Assembly (NCBI GenBank): GCA_016874095.1
Contig: VGVH01000006.1
Span: 62,001-126,000, forward strand
Direction of reading: 5' to 3'
DNA: 64,000 bases
DNA from: Gammaproteobacteria bacterium
Lineage (GTDB): Bacteria > Pseudomonadota > Gammaproteobacteria > Steroidobacterales > GCA-2729495
In this document: positions 42,152-51,319 of the stretch, one piece after another
Layout of the letters: each line of letters opens with the position of its first letter
Numbering within the stretch: the stretch's first letter is position 1
Program-made: the position numbers and the translations under genes
Notes under the pieces: generated by a model
Database searches by the model: none
Seen by the model: the letters and a program-made list of their open reading frames with translations, nothing else
What the model was told of the DNA's origin: nothing

Positions 42152-43947
42152 TACGCGCCACCCCCGCCAGTTGCGGCCCGCAACACCGCCTCGAGCTGCG
42201 CCGCCAGCGCGCGCACCTCCGGCCGGTCCGCGATGGCGGGATCGAGTGCGACGGCGCGGTCGATCTGGTCAAGCCCGGCGCGGGCGCTGGCCGTGGCCAT
42301 GGCAGGCCCGTCGGCAATGGCCGCCTCGGCCGCGAGAATCCGCGCCAGATCGAGCCGGGCGGGCACGTGGCTCGAATTCAGCTCGAGCGCACGCTGGTGG
42401 TGGGCGCGCGCCTCCGCGAGCAGTTCGCCGGGCGCGCGACCGGGACTGCGCAGCACGCGCTCGAGCAGCGCCCGGCCGACGCCGTAATGTCCCATGGCGT
42501 AACCGGGATCTTCAGCGACAGCCTGCCTGAACAGCCGCTCGGCGCCGGCGAAATCAGCGCGCATGGCCGCGAGCACGCCACGGTTGTAGTCGGCTGTCGC
42601 GCGCAGCCGCGACGTGTCGGCGACGCGCCGCGCCTCGTCGAAGTTCAGCTCCGCTTCGACGAGTCGCCCCGCCTGGAACTGCGCCTTGCCGTACTCGATG
42701 AGCGGCAGCGCCTCGCCGGGGGCCCGAGCCGCCGCATCGGCCCAGAGGCGCAGGTCACTGCGCCAGATGGTGCCGCGCCAGACCGTGGCTGCCGCGAAGG
42801 CGACCAGTATCAGCGCGGCAACTGCGATCACGCGCTTTTGCGCGACCGCGTAGCGCGCGACCAGGGCACCCGCGATCAGCGCGAGTCCGACGGACGGCAG
42901 GTACAGGTACCGTTCGGCGAGCGGCGTGGCGGCAACCGACGTGAGGGCCACCGGCAGCGCGGGTGCCATCGCGACTCCGATCCAGACGGCGCCGGCAGCC
43001 AACGCCGCGCCCCCCGACGCCCGACGGAAACGCAAAGCGAGAATCGCCGTGGCGATCGCCACCATCACGATGCCGGCTGCAACGGGAACGGCGGGCGCCA
43101 TCTCCCAGGTGACGAAATTCGTCTGTGGATACGGCCAGACCAGTTTCGCCAGGTAGTAGCCTGTCGCTCGCACCGCGTTGACCGCGGCCTCCGGCAACGC
43201 CAGGTCAGCGCCCTCCGGCGGGCGCGTCGCGGCGCCCGCGCGCAGCAGCCACCAGAGCGACGCGGCCGCCAGCCAGGCGACTCCTGCGGCTATCCATGCG
43301 AACGCGCGAGCTGCGGCTGTTTGCTGCATCGGTCTTGCACCGGCAGGCGCAAGCCAGAGCAGGAGCGGCGCGAGCAGCAGACCAGCGATCGCCACCTCCT
43401 TCGCGAGCAACGCTGCCACTGCTGCGAATGGAACGGCGCACAGCCGAAGAAACGAGCCGCTGTCACGCCAGGCAAGCGTCAGGGTCAGCGCAGGCAGCAG
43501 GAACATTGTCGCCAGCACGTCGCTGCGCCCCGTGATCCAGCTCACCGACTCCGTATGCAGGGGGTGCACGGCGAACAGGAGCGCCGCCGCAACGGCCCCC
43601 TCTTCGGCCGCAGGGGCATCGCGCAACAACCGCCGCGCCAGCGACCAGACACCGAGTGTCACCAGCAGTTGCCAGAGCACGTTCATCGCGTGCGGGCCTG
43701 CTGCAGCGCCCCGGCCAAAAAGCGCTTGATCGAGCAGGTAGCTCAGCACGACAACCGGGCGGTAGTACGAATAGGTCCACTGGGGGATATCGGGCGGCGG
43801 TACAAACACGTCGCCGAGGTCCTGCACGGCAGCCATCTGCTGGCGGGCGACGATCTGATCGTCCCAGACGAGCTCCCCGGTCGGCGCGATCGCGTAGACC
43901 GCGATCACGGCAAGCAGCGGCCACAGCCAGGGCCAGCGGATGGTCAC
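42151..43947 (-). CDS. TMTC-like (DUF1736) GT-C membrane glycosyltransferase with TPR tail, paralogue 4
   Basis: A 598-residue protein. GTG 43947 overlaps the stop of the upstream small membrane gene (GTGA); the longer frame upstream is a shadow. Marks: LVWDDQIVARQQM, YYRPVVVLSYLLDQ, VHPLHTESVSWITGRSDVL, AKEVAIAGLLLAPL, KLVWPYPQTNFVTWEM, PLAERYLYLPSVGLAL and WRSDLRLWADAAARAPGE. The C-terminal TPR part runs from about 440 (AQFQAGRLVEAELNFDEARRVADTS) to the end. The EM after WPYPQTNFVTW is shared with paralogue 1 (NLVAWEM), so paralogues 1 and 4 look closest. It is in the middle of a tightly overlapping operon. Confidence 0.82.
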   Translation of the reverse strand: MTIRWPWLWPLLAVIAVYAIAPTGELVWDDQIVARQQMAAVQDLGDVFVPPPDIPQWTYSYYRPVVVLSYLLDQALFGRGAAAGPHAMNVLWQLLVTLGVWSLARRLLRDAPAAEEGAVAAALLFAVHPLHTESVSWITGRSDVLATMFLLPALTLTLAWRDSGSFLRLCAVPFAAVAALLAKEVAIAGLLLAPLLLWLAPAGARPMQQTAAARAFAWIAAGVAWLAAASLWWLLRAGAATRPPEGADLALPEAAVNAVRATGYYLAKLVWPYPQTNFVTWEMAPAVPVAAGIVMVAIATAILALRFRRASGGAALAAGAVWIGVAMAPALPVALTSVAATPLAERYLYLPSVGLALIAGALVARYAVAQKRVIAVAALILVAFAAATVWRGTIWRSDLRLWADAAARAPGEALPLIEYGKAQFQAGRLVEAELNFDEARRVADTSRLRATADYNRGVLAAMRADFAGAERLFRQAVAEDPGYAMGHYGVGRALLERVLRSPGRAPGELLAEARAHHQRALELNSSHVPARLDLARILAAEAAIADGPAMATASARAGLDQIDRAVALDPAIADRPEVRALAAQLEAVLRAATGGGGA

Positions 43948-44420
43948 GGCGTCGCTCCCGCCATTGACAGCAGTCGCGGCAGTCCATCGAGGTAACGGTC
44001 GATGCTCCAGCAGAAATACAACGCCGAGAGCGACCCCATGGCGTGCAGCAGGAGGAGACCCTCCGCTGCGCTCGTCGGCCGACGCCAGGATGACACGACC
44101 GCGACGCTGATCGCAGCGATGCATGCCAGCGGCGCCCAGTCCCAGCCGGCCGCCTTGAGGAACGCGAAGTAGCCGATCGCAACCGGCCATGCCAGGCGCA
44201 ACAACGCTTCCCGCAGCCGGGTCACTGCGGCAGTCGCCGCGGCCAGCAGCGCCGCGGCCAGCGAGTAAGCGAGGAAGAGCGGCGTCGACGACAACGGATC
44301 CGCCAGGCCGTCCGCGGTCTCGGTGAGGGCCAGTGCGAGGAATCCCGCAGCCGGTCCGATCGAAAGCGCGGCTGCGAGCGCATCACGCCAGCCGCGACCG
44401 GCGTCCGTCCCGCCAGTCAC
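43944..44420 (-). CDS. Small four-helix membrane protein of unknown function
   Basis: A 158-residue protein not recognised. GTG 44420 overlaps the TGA of the large GT-C gene (GTGA). Four or five hydrophobic segments: ALSIGPAAGFLALAL, LFLAYSLAAALLAAATAAV, LAWPVAIGYFAFLKAAG, LACIAAISVAVVSS and AEGLLLLHAMGSLSALYFCW. The end is SIDRYLDGLPRLLSMAGATP. Between two overlapping GT-C genes it may be a small partner subunit. The longer frame upstream of 44420 lies over the GT-C gene and is a shadow. Confidence 0.65.
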   Translation of the reverse strand: MTGGTDAGRGWRDALAAALSIGPAAGFLALALTETADGLADPLSSTPLFLAYSLAAALLAAATAAVTRLREALLRLAWPVAIGYFAFLKAAGWDWAPLACIAAISVAVVSSWRRPTSAAEGLLLLHAMGSLSALYFCWSIDRYLDGLPRLLSMAGATP

Positions 44421-46666
44421 GCGGCCACCTCGTTGAAGTAGATGCTCACCGTTCCCTCGCGCGTACTGGCGGTGCCGAGCACGCGAACGGCCGCTCCGCG
44501 GATCGATGTCCCGACGCTGATCACGCGGCGCGCAGCGGCGAGCCTGGCCGCTTCCTCGACGCGGCCGGTGCGCACGAGACGTACCGGTGCGGCAATCTCG
44601 CCGCGAAGCTGCCAGTAGCGAAGGGCCTGCACGGCGCGCGAGTCGCCAACCACCAGGTCGGCTGGCGGCAGCGAGCCGAGCAGCGGCCTGATGCTCTCTA
44701 TGTCGTCCGCGAAGCGCCACTCGTAAAAGGCAAGCAGCGCCTTGCGGGTCGACGGGTCCTCGAGCCGCCCGGCGGCAACCCACAGCTCGGTCGGTCCCGA
44801 GCGAGTCAGCAGCAGGTAGCGCGGGTCGCGTTCGACTTCCTGGGGTTCGATCCGGCCACGGACGTAGAACAGGTTGTCGGCGCCGCCGCTGAAGCCCGCG
44901 TGGAATACCAGCGCGTCCGGCGCATCGCGCTGATCGGGCTGGAAGTTCCACACGCGATTCTGCAGGCGGCTGCCGTACAACGGTGCGGTGATGAACACGC
45001 GCCAGTCGGCCGCCATGTAGACGCTCCAGCCGGGGCCGTCGCGCGTCAGCGCATCGAGCGGCTCGAACGCGGCGGCGAGGCTCGGCAGGTCACCGGTGGC
45101 CTGCAGGTAATAACGCTGCGGCGAAGTCACGGTGCCGGCAAGGCGATCGCGCAGCGCCTCGCTGAAGTCGAATCCCGGCAGCTTCGACGCCGGCAGCTGC
45201 AGGAGTGCCGCGGCAGATCCCAGCACGACAACGGCCTGCACGGCGGCTGCCGCGACCGCATTCGCGGCGCGGATCCTCGCCAGGGCGAGCCCGAGCGCCA
45301 CGAGGCCCAGCGGCACGACCACCAGCGCAAGACGCATGTTGAACGCCAACCGCATGACGTCGGTCTCGGCAAGGAAGATCGCCATCACGGCGAAGGCCGT
45401 GCCCCACAGGAAGGCCGGCACGAGTTCGCCGCGGCGCGTATCGCGCAGCGCAGCGGCCAGGCACCACACCAGTGCCGGCAGGCCAAGGCCCCAGAACACC
45501 ACGCCCAGCCCGCCATTCAGGCTTCCGAGACCGGGATCGCGCAACAGGAAGGTCAGCAGGCGCAACGGCTCGGCGAACAACTGCGAGAGCGCCAGGCCCA
45601 TCTGCGCGGTGCCCTGTTCGATTGCGACTTCGTACGGCACGACGGTGACCGATCCCAAGCCGTCGAGCCCCAGTACGTAGGGGTACAGCGGCAGCCCCGT
45701 CACCGACAGGTTGCGCAGCATCCAGAACGCCGGCAGCGGCGCGGCCACGAGGCTGAACAGCGCCATCGCGCGCAGCGGCGCAACGGCGGCGCGGTGCCGC
45801 CACAGCCCGGCGGCCAGTATCGGCAACGCCAGCACGACGGCGACGATCATGTTGTATTTCACGCCAAGACCGAAACCGGCTGCGATCCCCGCCATCGCTA
45901 GATGCGCGGACTGGCCGCTGCGATGGAACGCGAGCAGCGCGTATAGAAGCGCGAGATGGGCCGCGACGACGACAAGGTCGACGTAGTTGCTCGCTGCCTG
46001 GGCGATCACCACCGGCACGAGGAGAAAGGCCAGCGACACGAACGCCGCATCGCGCGGCGCAACGCCGCGTTCACGGGCGATGGCCCAGACGATCCAGGCG
46101 CAATACGCGGCGACCAGCCAGCCGCAGCCGTCGATCCAGGTGTCGTTGCCCAGGAACAGCAGCGGCCACAGCCACAGGAAGTCGCCGCCGAGCGGCATCC
46201 CGAATTGCGCGCGCAACTCGAGCGGCAGCAGCGCGATGCGGCCGGTCTGCACGTACTCGTAGAGCGGCGGCAGGTGATAGGACAGGTCATCCACGCCCCG
46301 CGGCGGCAGCAGCCAGGTCGCCACGCCGATCCAGATCGTGGCGAACGTCGCGAGCAGCGCCAGTGCGCCGTTCCACGGGGTCGCGAGATCGCGGAACACC
46401 GGCCCGCTGTTGCCGGCAGTCGGCCCGGAACGCAGCGCGCCGTAGGTGACAAGCCCCGTCAGCACCGCATGCGCCGCGAGGACTGAACCCAGGCGCAACT
46501 GCCCGACGAGGCCCAGTGCCAGCTGAACGGCGACCAGCTGGGCGGCGAAGAGCAGGCCGGCGTAGACACCGCGCGCGGGTGCCGGAATCCGCAGCACGCG
46601 GCCGAGCCACGCATGCCAGGCGCCCCAGAGAAGCGCGCTAACGATCAGGAAGGCCAGGATGCGCAA
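44417..46666 (-). CDS. Large GT-C (GT39-like) membrane glycosyltransferase
   Basis: A 749-residue protein with a membrane part of about 12 helices (1-500) and a C-terminal soluble part. The first periplasmic loop carries LLPPRGVDDLSYHLPPLYEYVQTGRIA, with the Asp pair of GT-C glycosyltransferases; further marks are FLGNDTWIDGCGWL, QAASNYVDLVVVAAHLALLYALLAF, GFGLGVKYNMIVAVVLALP and FWMLRNLSVTGLPLYPYVLG. The C-terminal part (LPSLAAAFEPLDALTRDGPGWSVYMAADWRVFITAPLYGSRLQNRVWNF) looks like a periplasmic alpha/beta domain. It is the first gene of the minus-strand operon and divergent from the flippase gene with 58 bp between the starts. A remnant of a related gene is at 37398-37817. Confidence 0.8.
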   Translation of the reverse strand: MRILAFLIVSALLWGAWHAWLGRVLRIPAPARGVYAGLLFAAQLVAVQLALGLVGQLRLGSVLAAHAVLTGLVTYGALRSGPTAGNSGPVFRDLATPWNGALALLATFATIWIGVATWLLPPRGVDDLSYHLPPLYEYVQTGRIALLPLELRAQFGMPLGGDFLWLWPLLFLGNDTWIDGCGWLVAAYCAWIVWAIARERGVAPRDAAFVSLAFLLVPVVIAQAASNYVDLVVVAAHLALLYALLAFHRSGQSAHLAMAGIAAGFGLGVKYNMIVAVVLALPILAAGLWRHRAAVAPLRAMALFSLVAAPLPAFWMLRNLSVTGLPLYPYVLGLDGLGSVTVVPYEVAIEQGTAQMGLALSQLFAEPLRLLTFLLRDPGLGSLNGGLGVVFWGLGLPALVWCLAAALRDTRRGELVPAFLWGTAFAVMAIFLAETDVMRLAFNMRLALVVVPLGLVALGLALARIRAANAVAAAAVQAVVVLGSAAALLQLPASKLPGFDFSEALRDRLAGTVTSPQRYYLQATGDLPSLAAAFEPLDALTRDGPGWSVYMAADWRVFITAPLYGSRLQNRVWNFQPDQRDAPDALVFHAGFSGGADNLFYVRGRIEPQEVERDPRYLLLTRSGPTELWVAAGRLEDPSTRKALLAFYEWRFADDIESIRPLLGSLPPADLVVGDSRAVQALRYWQLRGEIAAPVRLVRTGRVEEAARLAAARRVISVGTSIRGAAVRVLGTASTREGTVSIYFNEVAA

Positions 46667-46724
46667 GGGCGATGTTCGATCCGCGAGGCAGTGCTTCGGC
46701 TGCGATCATAATAGAATCGCGGCC

Positions 46725-48158
46725 ATGCAGTCCGGCGGCATCCGCTCCATATTCCGAAATTCCGCGCAGCTGTCCGCCGCCCAGGTCATCGGCGTCCTGA
46801 CCCGGCTCGCCATGGTGGTCATCGTCACGCGGGAGCTCGGCGCTGATCTCTATGGACTGCTCGCCTATTCGCAGGCGTGGAGCGCCAGTTTCTTTTCGCT
46901 TGCGACGGCCGGAATCGGCGCGGCACTGGTCCTCGAGATCAACCGGCGCCGCGAAGCTGCCACGCGGATCGCCGCTGAAGCGCTCGGCCTGCAACTGCTG
47001 CTCACGCTCGTGGCCGCGGCGCTGAGCGTTGCCGGCGCCCTGCTCGTCACGCCGGATCCGCGGGCGCCTGCGCTGATCTTCATCCTCGCCCTCGCGCTGG
47101 CAGGACGTTCCGTCGTGAGCTGGACGACGCAGGTGCACACCGCGCGGGAAACCACGCATCACGTCATGCGCCAGGAGGTCGTGTTCCGGACCGTGGAACT
47201 GGCCGCCGTCACGGCCATCCTTGCCGCCGGCGGCGGTGTCCTCGCACTGGCCTGGGTGGCCGCAGCCGCCTGGCTGCTGCAGGCGGGCTGGGCGGTGTCG
47301 GTCCTGCACCGCAAGGTGCTGCCAGTGGGCATTGCGGCCGATGGCGCAGCCTGGAAGGCACTGCTCGTCCTGGCAGCACCGTTCTTCATCATGATGCTCA
47401 GCGCGGAATGGCGCAGCTACGGCGCCCTGATCCTGTTCCGCAACACCGTGCCGGACGCCCAGGCGTTCGCGCAGCTCGCGCTCGGCTTCCAGGCAGCGTT
47501 CATCGCGGCGATCCTGCCGCTGTCGCTTTCGGCGGCGGTGCAGCCGGCACTGGTCCGATCCTGCGCACGGGGCGACGGCCGCGACCTCGCCTGGGGCGAT
47601 GTCGTGCAGCGTTGGTCGGTGGTACTCGGCGCAGCGGTCGCGCTGGTTGCGATGGCCTTCGGGCGCGACCTGTTCAGGCTGGTGTTCGGCGAAGAATTCG
47701 CGGAGGCCGGCAGCATCGCGGCGATGGCGCTGTGGTGGTATGCCGGCATGCTGGCCGGCGCAGGTTACGCGCAGGTGCTGATCGCCCGCGGCCATACGCG
47801 CATCGTCGCGGCATCCTCCATCGCCGGTGCGGTGGCGATGACACTGCTGCTGCCGCCGCTCGCCGCGCGCTACGGCGTCGACGGAGCACTCGCCGCGATG
47901 AACGTGAGCTATGCGCTGCCGCCGCTGGTGGTGCTCGCCGCAGCGGTACGCCATGGCTGGACCGGCTGGATGCGCGGCCTGATCCGGCCGCTGTGCGCGG
48001 TGTTGCCGGGAACCGCTGCGTTCCTGCTGTTGCGGCCGCAGGGCGCGATCGTCGCGCTCGCGGTGGCCCTGGCGGCGCTCGTCGCCGGGTGCCTCGTGTT
48101 CCGCGCGGTCTCGCCCGGCGATGCACGCGGACTGCCGATGGCGTCGCATGCAGGCTGA
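46725..48158 (+). CDS. Polysaccharide flippase (Wzx/MOP family)
   Basis: A 477-residue membrane protein with about 12-14 helices. The N-terminus NSAQLSAAQVIGVLTRLAMVVIVTRELGADLYGLLAYSQAW is the classic Wzx/MATE-fold opening. The middle has a conserved polar helix (APFFIMMLSAEWRSYGALILFRN), and LVFGEEFAEAGSIAAMALWW is the usual second-half motif. It would flip the undecaprenyl-linked repeat unit across the inner membrane. ATG 46725 is chosen; a CATAAT box at 46707-46712 is a possible -10 with the start close behind, so the leader would be very short. The following desaturase gene overlaps its end by 11 bp. Confidence 0.87.
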   Translation: MQSGGIRSIFRNSAQLSAAQVIGVLTRLAMVVIVTRELGADLYGLLAYSQAWSASFFSLATAGIGAALVLEINRRREAATRIAAEALGLQLLLTLVAAALSVAGALLVTPDPRAPALIFILALALAGRSVVSWTTQVHTARETTHHVMRQEVVFRTVELAAVTAILAAGGGVLALAWVAAAAWLLQAGWAVSVLHRKVLPVGIAADGAAWKALLVLAAPFFIMMLSAEWRSYGALILFRNTVPDAQAFAQLALGFQAAFIAAILPLSLSAAVQPALVRSCARGDGRDLAWGDVVQRWSVVLGAAVALVAMAFGRDLFRLVFGEEFAEAGSIAAMALWWYAGMLAGAGYAQVLIARGHTRIVAASSIAGAVAMTLLLPPLAARYGVDGALAAMNVSYALPPLVVLAAAVRHGWTGWMRGLIRPLCAVLPGTAAFLLLRPQGAIVALAVALAALVAGCLVFRAVSPGDARGLPMASHAG

Positions 48159-49032
48159 AACGAATTCGCCCCGGCAGCTCCTGCCCTGGCAGCACGGCGC
48201 CCTGAACCTGCTGCAGCTGCTCGGCCTGCACGGCGCATTGCTCGCCTGGCTCTGGGCCGGCCGCGGGCTGGTTCCCTGGGCCGCGTTCCTGCCGCTGTCG
48301 GTGTTCGCCTGCCTGCTGCACCAGCGACAGCTGTCGGAGTGGTATCACGAAGCGACGCACTGGAACCTCTTTCCCGGACACCGCTGGAACGACCTCTGCG
48401 CCAACCTGCTGATCGCGCCGTTGAACGGCGTACCGGTGTCAGGCAACCGGCCGGGTCACTTCCGCCATCACGCGGTGAGCGCCTTCTTCGGGCCCGATGA
48501 TCCGGACACGCGTGCCGCAGCCGCGCGGACCCGGCAGGAGCTGCGCGCGGGCCTGCTCCGGGACGTGGCGGGCATCACCGCCTGGCGCGCTTTCCGTGAC
48601 GCGAGCCAGGCAGGTACATCTCCCGCCCGGCGCGCCGGCTGGTTTGTCCTGCTCGCCGCGCTGCACGCCGGCGGCCTGCTGGCCTGCCTGTCGGCGGGGC
48701 GCGTCGACATCTATCCGCTGTACTTCGGCACGCTCCTCACGCTCTACCCGATCGCCAACCGGCTGCGGCTGTACGCGCAGCACGCACAGTTCGACGCAGC
48801 AGGAGCGCCGCTCCTCGCCGGCAGCAGCGCGTCACGCAGTTTCCACAGCGGCTTGCTCGAACGCCTGATCCTGCACTCGCAGGTGATCGTCTACCACCAC
48901 GAACACCACGCGGCACCGAGCCTGCCGTTTCGCGAGCTGCGGGCACGCTCGCGTGCCTCCGCCGATCCGAACGTCCACGGGACCAGCGGCTTCGCCTGCG
49001 TTGCCCAGGTGCTGCGGGGGCTGCCACCGTGA
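48148..49032 (+). CDS. Membrane fatty acid desaturase-like di-iron protein
   Basis: A 294-residue membrane protein of the FADS-like family. The three His boxes are present: HEATH (67-71), HFRHH (104-108) and HHEHH (near 263-267). Hydrophobic segments flank them. ATG 48148 overlaps the end of the flippase gene, so it is co-translated. In a polysaccharide cluster it may hydroxylate or desaturate a lipid carrier, a lipid A-type acyl chain or an acyl substituent rather than serve general membrane lipids. The His boxes are intact, so it should be an active di-iron oxygenase. Confidence 0.85.
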   Translation: MQAETNSPRQLLPWQHGALNLLQLLGLHGALLAWLWAGRGLVPWAAFLPLSVFACLLHQRQLSEWYHEATHWNLFPGHRWNDLCANLLIAPLNGVPVSGNRPGHFRHHAVSAFFGPDDPDTRAAAARTRQELRAGLLRDVAGITAWRAFRDASQAGTSPARRAGWFVLLAALHAGGLLACLSAGRVDIYPLYFGTLLTLYPIANRLRLYAQHAQFDAAGAPLLAGSSASRSFHSGLLERLILHSQVIVYHHEHHAAPSLPFRELRARSRASADPNVHGTSGFACVAQVLRGLPP

Positions 49033-49928
49033 CGATCGCCTGTCCCGCCTGCGCGAGCGACGCCACCAGCCCCTTCATCGAGGCGCCGCGCGATCGCGAG
49101 TACCACGTCGAACATCGCGCCACCGTGCGCCGCTGCGACAGCTGCCGGAGCCTGTTCCAGCACCCGCAACCCGCCGCAGAGGAAGTCCGGGGTTTCTACG
49201 GCGCGGACTACCAGAACTACGGCGGTTCGAGCGTGCCGCTGCTCGCCCGCCTGGACGCCGCCTACCAGCGCCGCCAGGCCGACGCGTTTCTCGCACGGCA
49301 CGGTCGAGCTGCGCGAGTGCTCGACTTCGGCTGCGGCCAGGGCGGGTTCCTGCGCGCGATCCTCGCCGCCGGCGCCGAAAAACCTGCCGGCTTCGACTTC
49401 GTGCTGTACCCGGAACTGCGCGCGCTGGCTGGCATACGCACGTTCGACGATATCGACGCGATGGCAGCGGGCGGTGTGCGGTTCGACGTCATCCGCATGC
49501 GCCATGTGATCGAGCACCTCACCGACCACGACGGCACCATGCGCCGCCTCGCGGGCCTGCTCGCACCGGGCGGCCGCATCGTGGGACAGACGCCGAACGG
49601 CGGACACCATACGGCGGGCTGGATGCGGCAGTGGTGGGGGCCGCTGCACTTTCCCTATCACACGCTGCTGTACTCGGTTGCCGGGCTGAAAGCCGCAGCG
49701 AAGCGCTGGGGACTGCAGCTCGACGGGACCAGCGGAGCGCTGCTGCCGTCGGCCTGGTCGATCGGCGCCGAGAACCTGCTGAAGGCCCTGACCGGCTCGC
49801 GACGCCGCGGGCGTACACCGCTGTATGTCGGCCTGATGGCGGCGGGCATGCCCCTCGCCTTGCTCGACTACGCGCTCAACCCGCGCGCGACGGCCAACTT
49901 CGATTTCACCCTGGTGGCAGCCTCGTGA
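49029..49928 (+). CDS. Class I SAM-dependent methyltransferase with zinc ribbon
   Basis: A 299-residue methyltransferase. N-terminal Cys pairs CPACAS and CDSCRS form a zinc ribbon. Motif I is VLDFGCGQGGFLRAI, motif II FDFVLYPE, then DVIRMRHVIEHLTDHDGTMRRLAGLLAPGGRIVGQTPN. The C-terminal part is hydrophobic and likely membrane-proximal. GTG 49029 overlaps the desaturase stop (GTGA). It belongs to the same plus-strand run from the flippase to the GT2 at 50803. It probably O-methylates a sugar of the repeat unit. Confidence 0.83.
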   Translation: MTIACPACASDATSPFIEAPRDREYHVEHRATVRRCDSCRSLFQHPQPAAEEVRGFYGADYQNYGGSSVPLLARLDAAYQRRQADAFLARHGRAARVLDFGCGQGGFLRAILAAGAEKPAGFDFVLYPELRALAGIRTFDDIDAMAAGGVRFDVIRMRHVIEHLTDHDGTMRRLAGLLAPGGRIVGQTPNGGHHTAGWMRQWWGPLHFPYHTLLYSVAGLKAAAKRWGLQLDGTSGALLPSAWSIGAENLLKALTGSRRRGRTPLYVGLMAAGMPLALLDYALNPRATANFDFTLVAAS

Positions 49929-50803
49929 CCGACGGGACGACACCCATCGAGATCTCGGTGATCGTGCCGTCCTACAACTCGGCGCGCACGATCCGCCGCT
50001 GCCTCGAGTCGCTGCTCCACCAGCACACCGCGCGGAGCTACGAGATCATCGTCGCGGACAGCTCGACCGACGACACGCCGGCGATAGTCGGCACATTCGG
50101 CGGCCGCGTAAGACTGGTGCGCAACGACCGGCAGCTGCCACCCGGCCCGGCGCGAAACCTGGGCGTGCGGGAGGCGCGCGGCGCGATCCTCGCCTTCACC
50201 GACTCCGACTGCGTACCCGAGCCGGACTGGCTGGAGCAGATCGCCAGGGCGCACGAGCGGCACGAGGCGGTCGGCGGCCGCATCGACAATGGCACGCCTG
50301 GCAGCTGGTGCGGCACGGCGCTGTACCTCGCCGAGTTCGTGGAATTTGGCGGCGGGCCCGAGCGCGTGGTCGCGAGCATGCCCTCCTGCAACATCTCCTA
50401 CAGCCGGCGCCTGTTCGATGCGCACGGCGGGTTTCCCGACGTGGCCTGGGGCGAGGAGTACATCTTCAACCACCGGCTGCCAGACGGCGTGCTGTTCACA
50501 CCAGCGGCCGCCGTACGCCACGTCAATCGCACCGGCTTCGGCGAAACCTTGCACCACGCCCGCCGCGTGGGCCACGGCAGCGCGATCTCGAGATGGGCCA
50601 CCGGGCAGCTCGGTTTTCTATTCCGCTGGCCCGTCCTGATCCCGCTGCTCTGGTTCTATCGTCTGGCGCGCATCGCCGCGCTGTCCCTGCGGGCTGGCCG
50701 GTTCACCTCGTTTGCCTGGGCCCTGCCGATGCTGATCCTCGATCTCGGCGCGTGGACGCTCGGCTTTCGCGATGGCGCGCGCGAGTCGCGGCAACTCAGG
50801 TAG
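49925..50803 (+). CDS. Glycosyltransferase family 2
   Basis: A 292-residue GT-A enzyme. GTG 49925 overlaps the stop of the methyltransferase gene. ISVIVPSYNSARTIRRCLESLLHQ, EIIVADSSTDDTPAIV, PARNLGVREARGAILAFTDSDCVPEPDWL (DSD metal motif) and the GGFPDVAWGEEYIFNHRL region are all typical. The C-terminus has two hydrophobic stretches (FRWPVLIPLLWFYRLARIAAL) that would hold it at the membrane. The frame can be followed further upstream over the methyltransferase gene, but that part is a shadow. The 3' end overlaps the convergent gene by 8 bp. Confidence 0.87.
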   Translation: MTDGTTPIEISVIVPSYNSARTIRRCLESLLHQHTARSYEIIVADSSTDDTPAIVGTFGGRVRLVRNDRQLPPGPARNLGVREARGAILAFTDSDCVPEPDWLEQIARAHERHEAVGGRIDNGTPGSWCGTALYLAEFVEFGGGPERVVASMPSCNISYSRRLFDAHGGFPDVAWGEEYIFNHRLPDGVLFTPAAAVRHVNRTGFGETLHHARRVGHGSAISRWATGQLGFLFRWPVLIPLLWFYRLARIAALSLRAGRFTSFAWALPMLILDLGAWTLGFRDGARESRQLR

Positions 50804-51299
50804 CGGGCTTGCGCAGGACTGCCCACTGGCCGGTGACCATGAACCGGCGATTGCTCACGATCTCGAAAAACGGAATGTCTTCCACGTAAACCAGATGATC
50901 GTGCGGACTCGTGCGTCGCTGATTGATGCCCAGCAACTCGAGCACGCGGCAGGCCCAGTCCCAGTGCGGGACCGGCGTCGTGAGTCGCAGCGTGCCCCCG
51001 GGCCGCAACAGGTCGAATACCTCTCGATAGCACGGCACGTGTTCCAGCACCTCGAACGCCAGGACGGTGTCGTATGCGCCGGCCTCGAGCCCGAGCGATC
51101 GCCAGTGAAGGATGCTGCCCACGATATCTGCCGGTGGCTGCAGATCGAGCCCGGTGTAGTTCGCGCGACCCGTGGATCGCAGGAAGTCGCCCACCCACCG
51201 ATCGCCGCAACCGATCTCGAGGATGCGCGCCTCGGCCGGTATGTCGGCCATGAGCCACGAGGCGCGATGACGTCGTGCGTATTCGCTCAGGAGTCCCAT
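50796..51299 (-). CDS. Short SAM-dependent methyltransferase
   Basis: A 167-residue methyltransferase core without zinc ribbon. Motif I is ILEIGCGDRWVGDFL, then YTGLDLQPPADIVGSI and YDTVLAFEVLEHVPCYREVFDLLRPGGTLRLTTPVPHWDWA. It is short for the family, with only the Rossmann core and a small C-terminal cap (ISNRRFMVTGQWAVLRKPAT-like end). It is convergent with the GT2 gene and divergent from glf, with only 20 bp between the two ATG codons. Confidence 0.8.
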   Translation of the reverse strand: MGLLSEYARRHRASWLMADIPAEARILEIGCGDRWVGDFLRSTGRANYTGLDLQPPADIVGSILHWRSLGLEAGAYDTVLAFEVLEHVPCYREVFDLLRPGGTLRLTTPVPHWDWACRVLELLGINQRRTSPHDHLVYVEDIPFFEIVSNRRFMVTGQWAVLRKPAT

Positions 51300-51319
51300 G
51301 CGCTACGATGGGGCTACCC

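Noticed and set aside
43948-44190. N-terminal extension of TMTC paralogue 4
   Set aside because: It lies over the small membrane gene in another frame and has no hydrophobic or family character; GTG 43947 with GTGA overlap is the better start.
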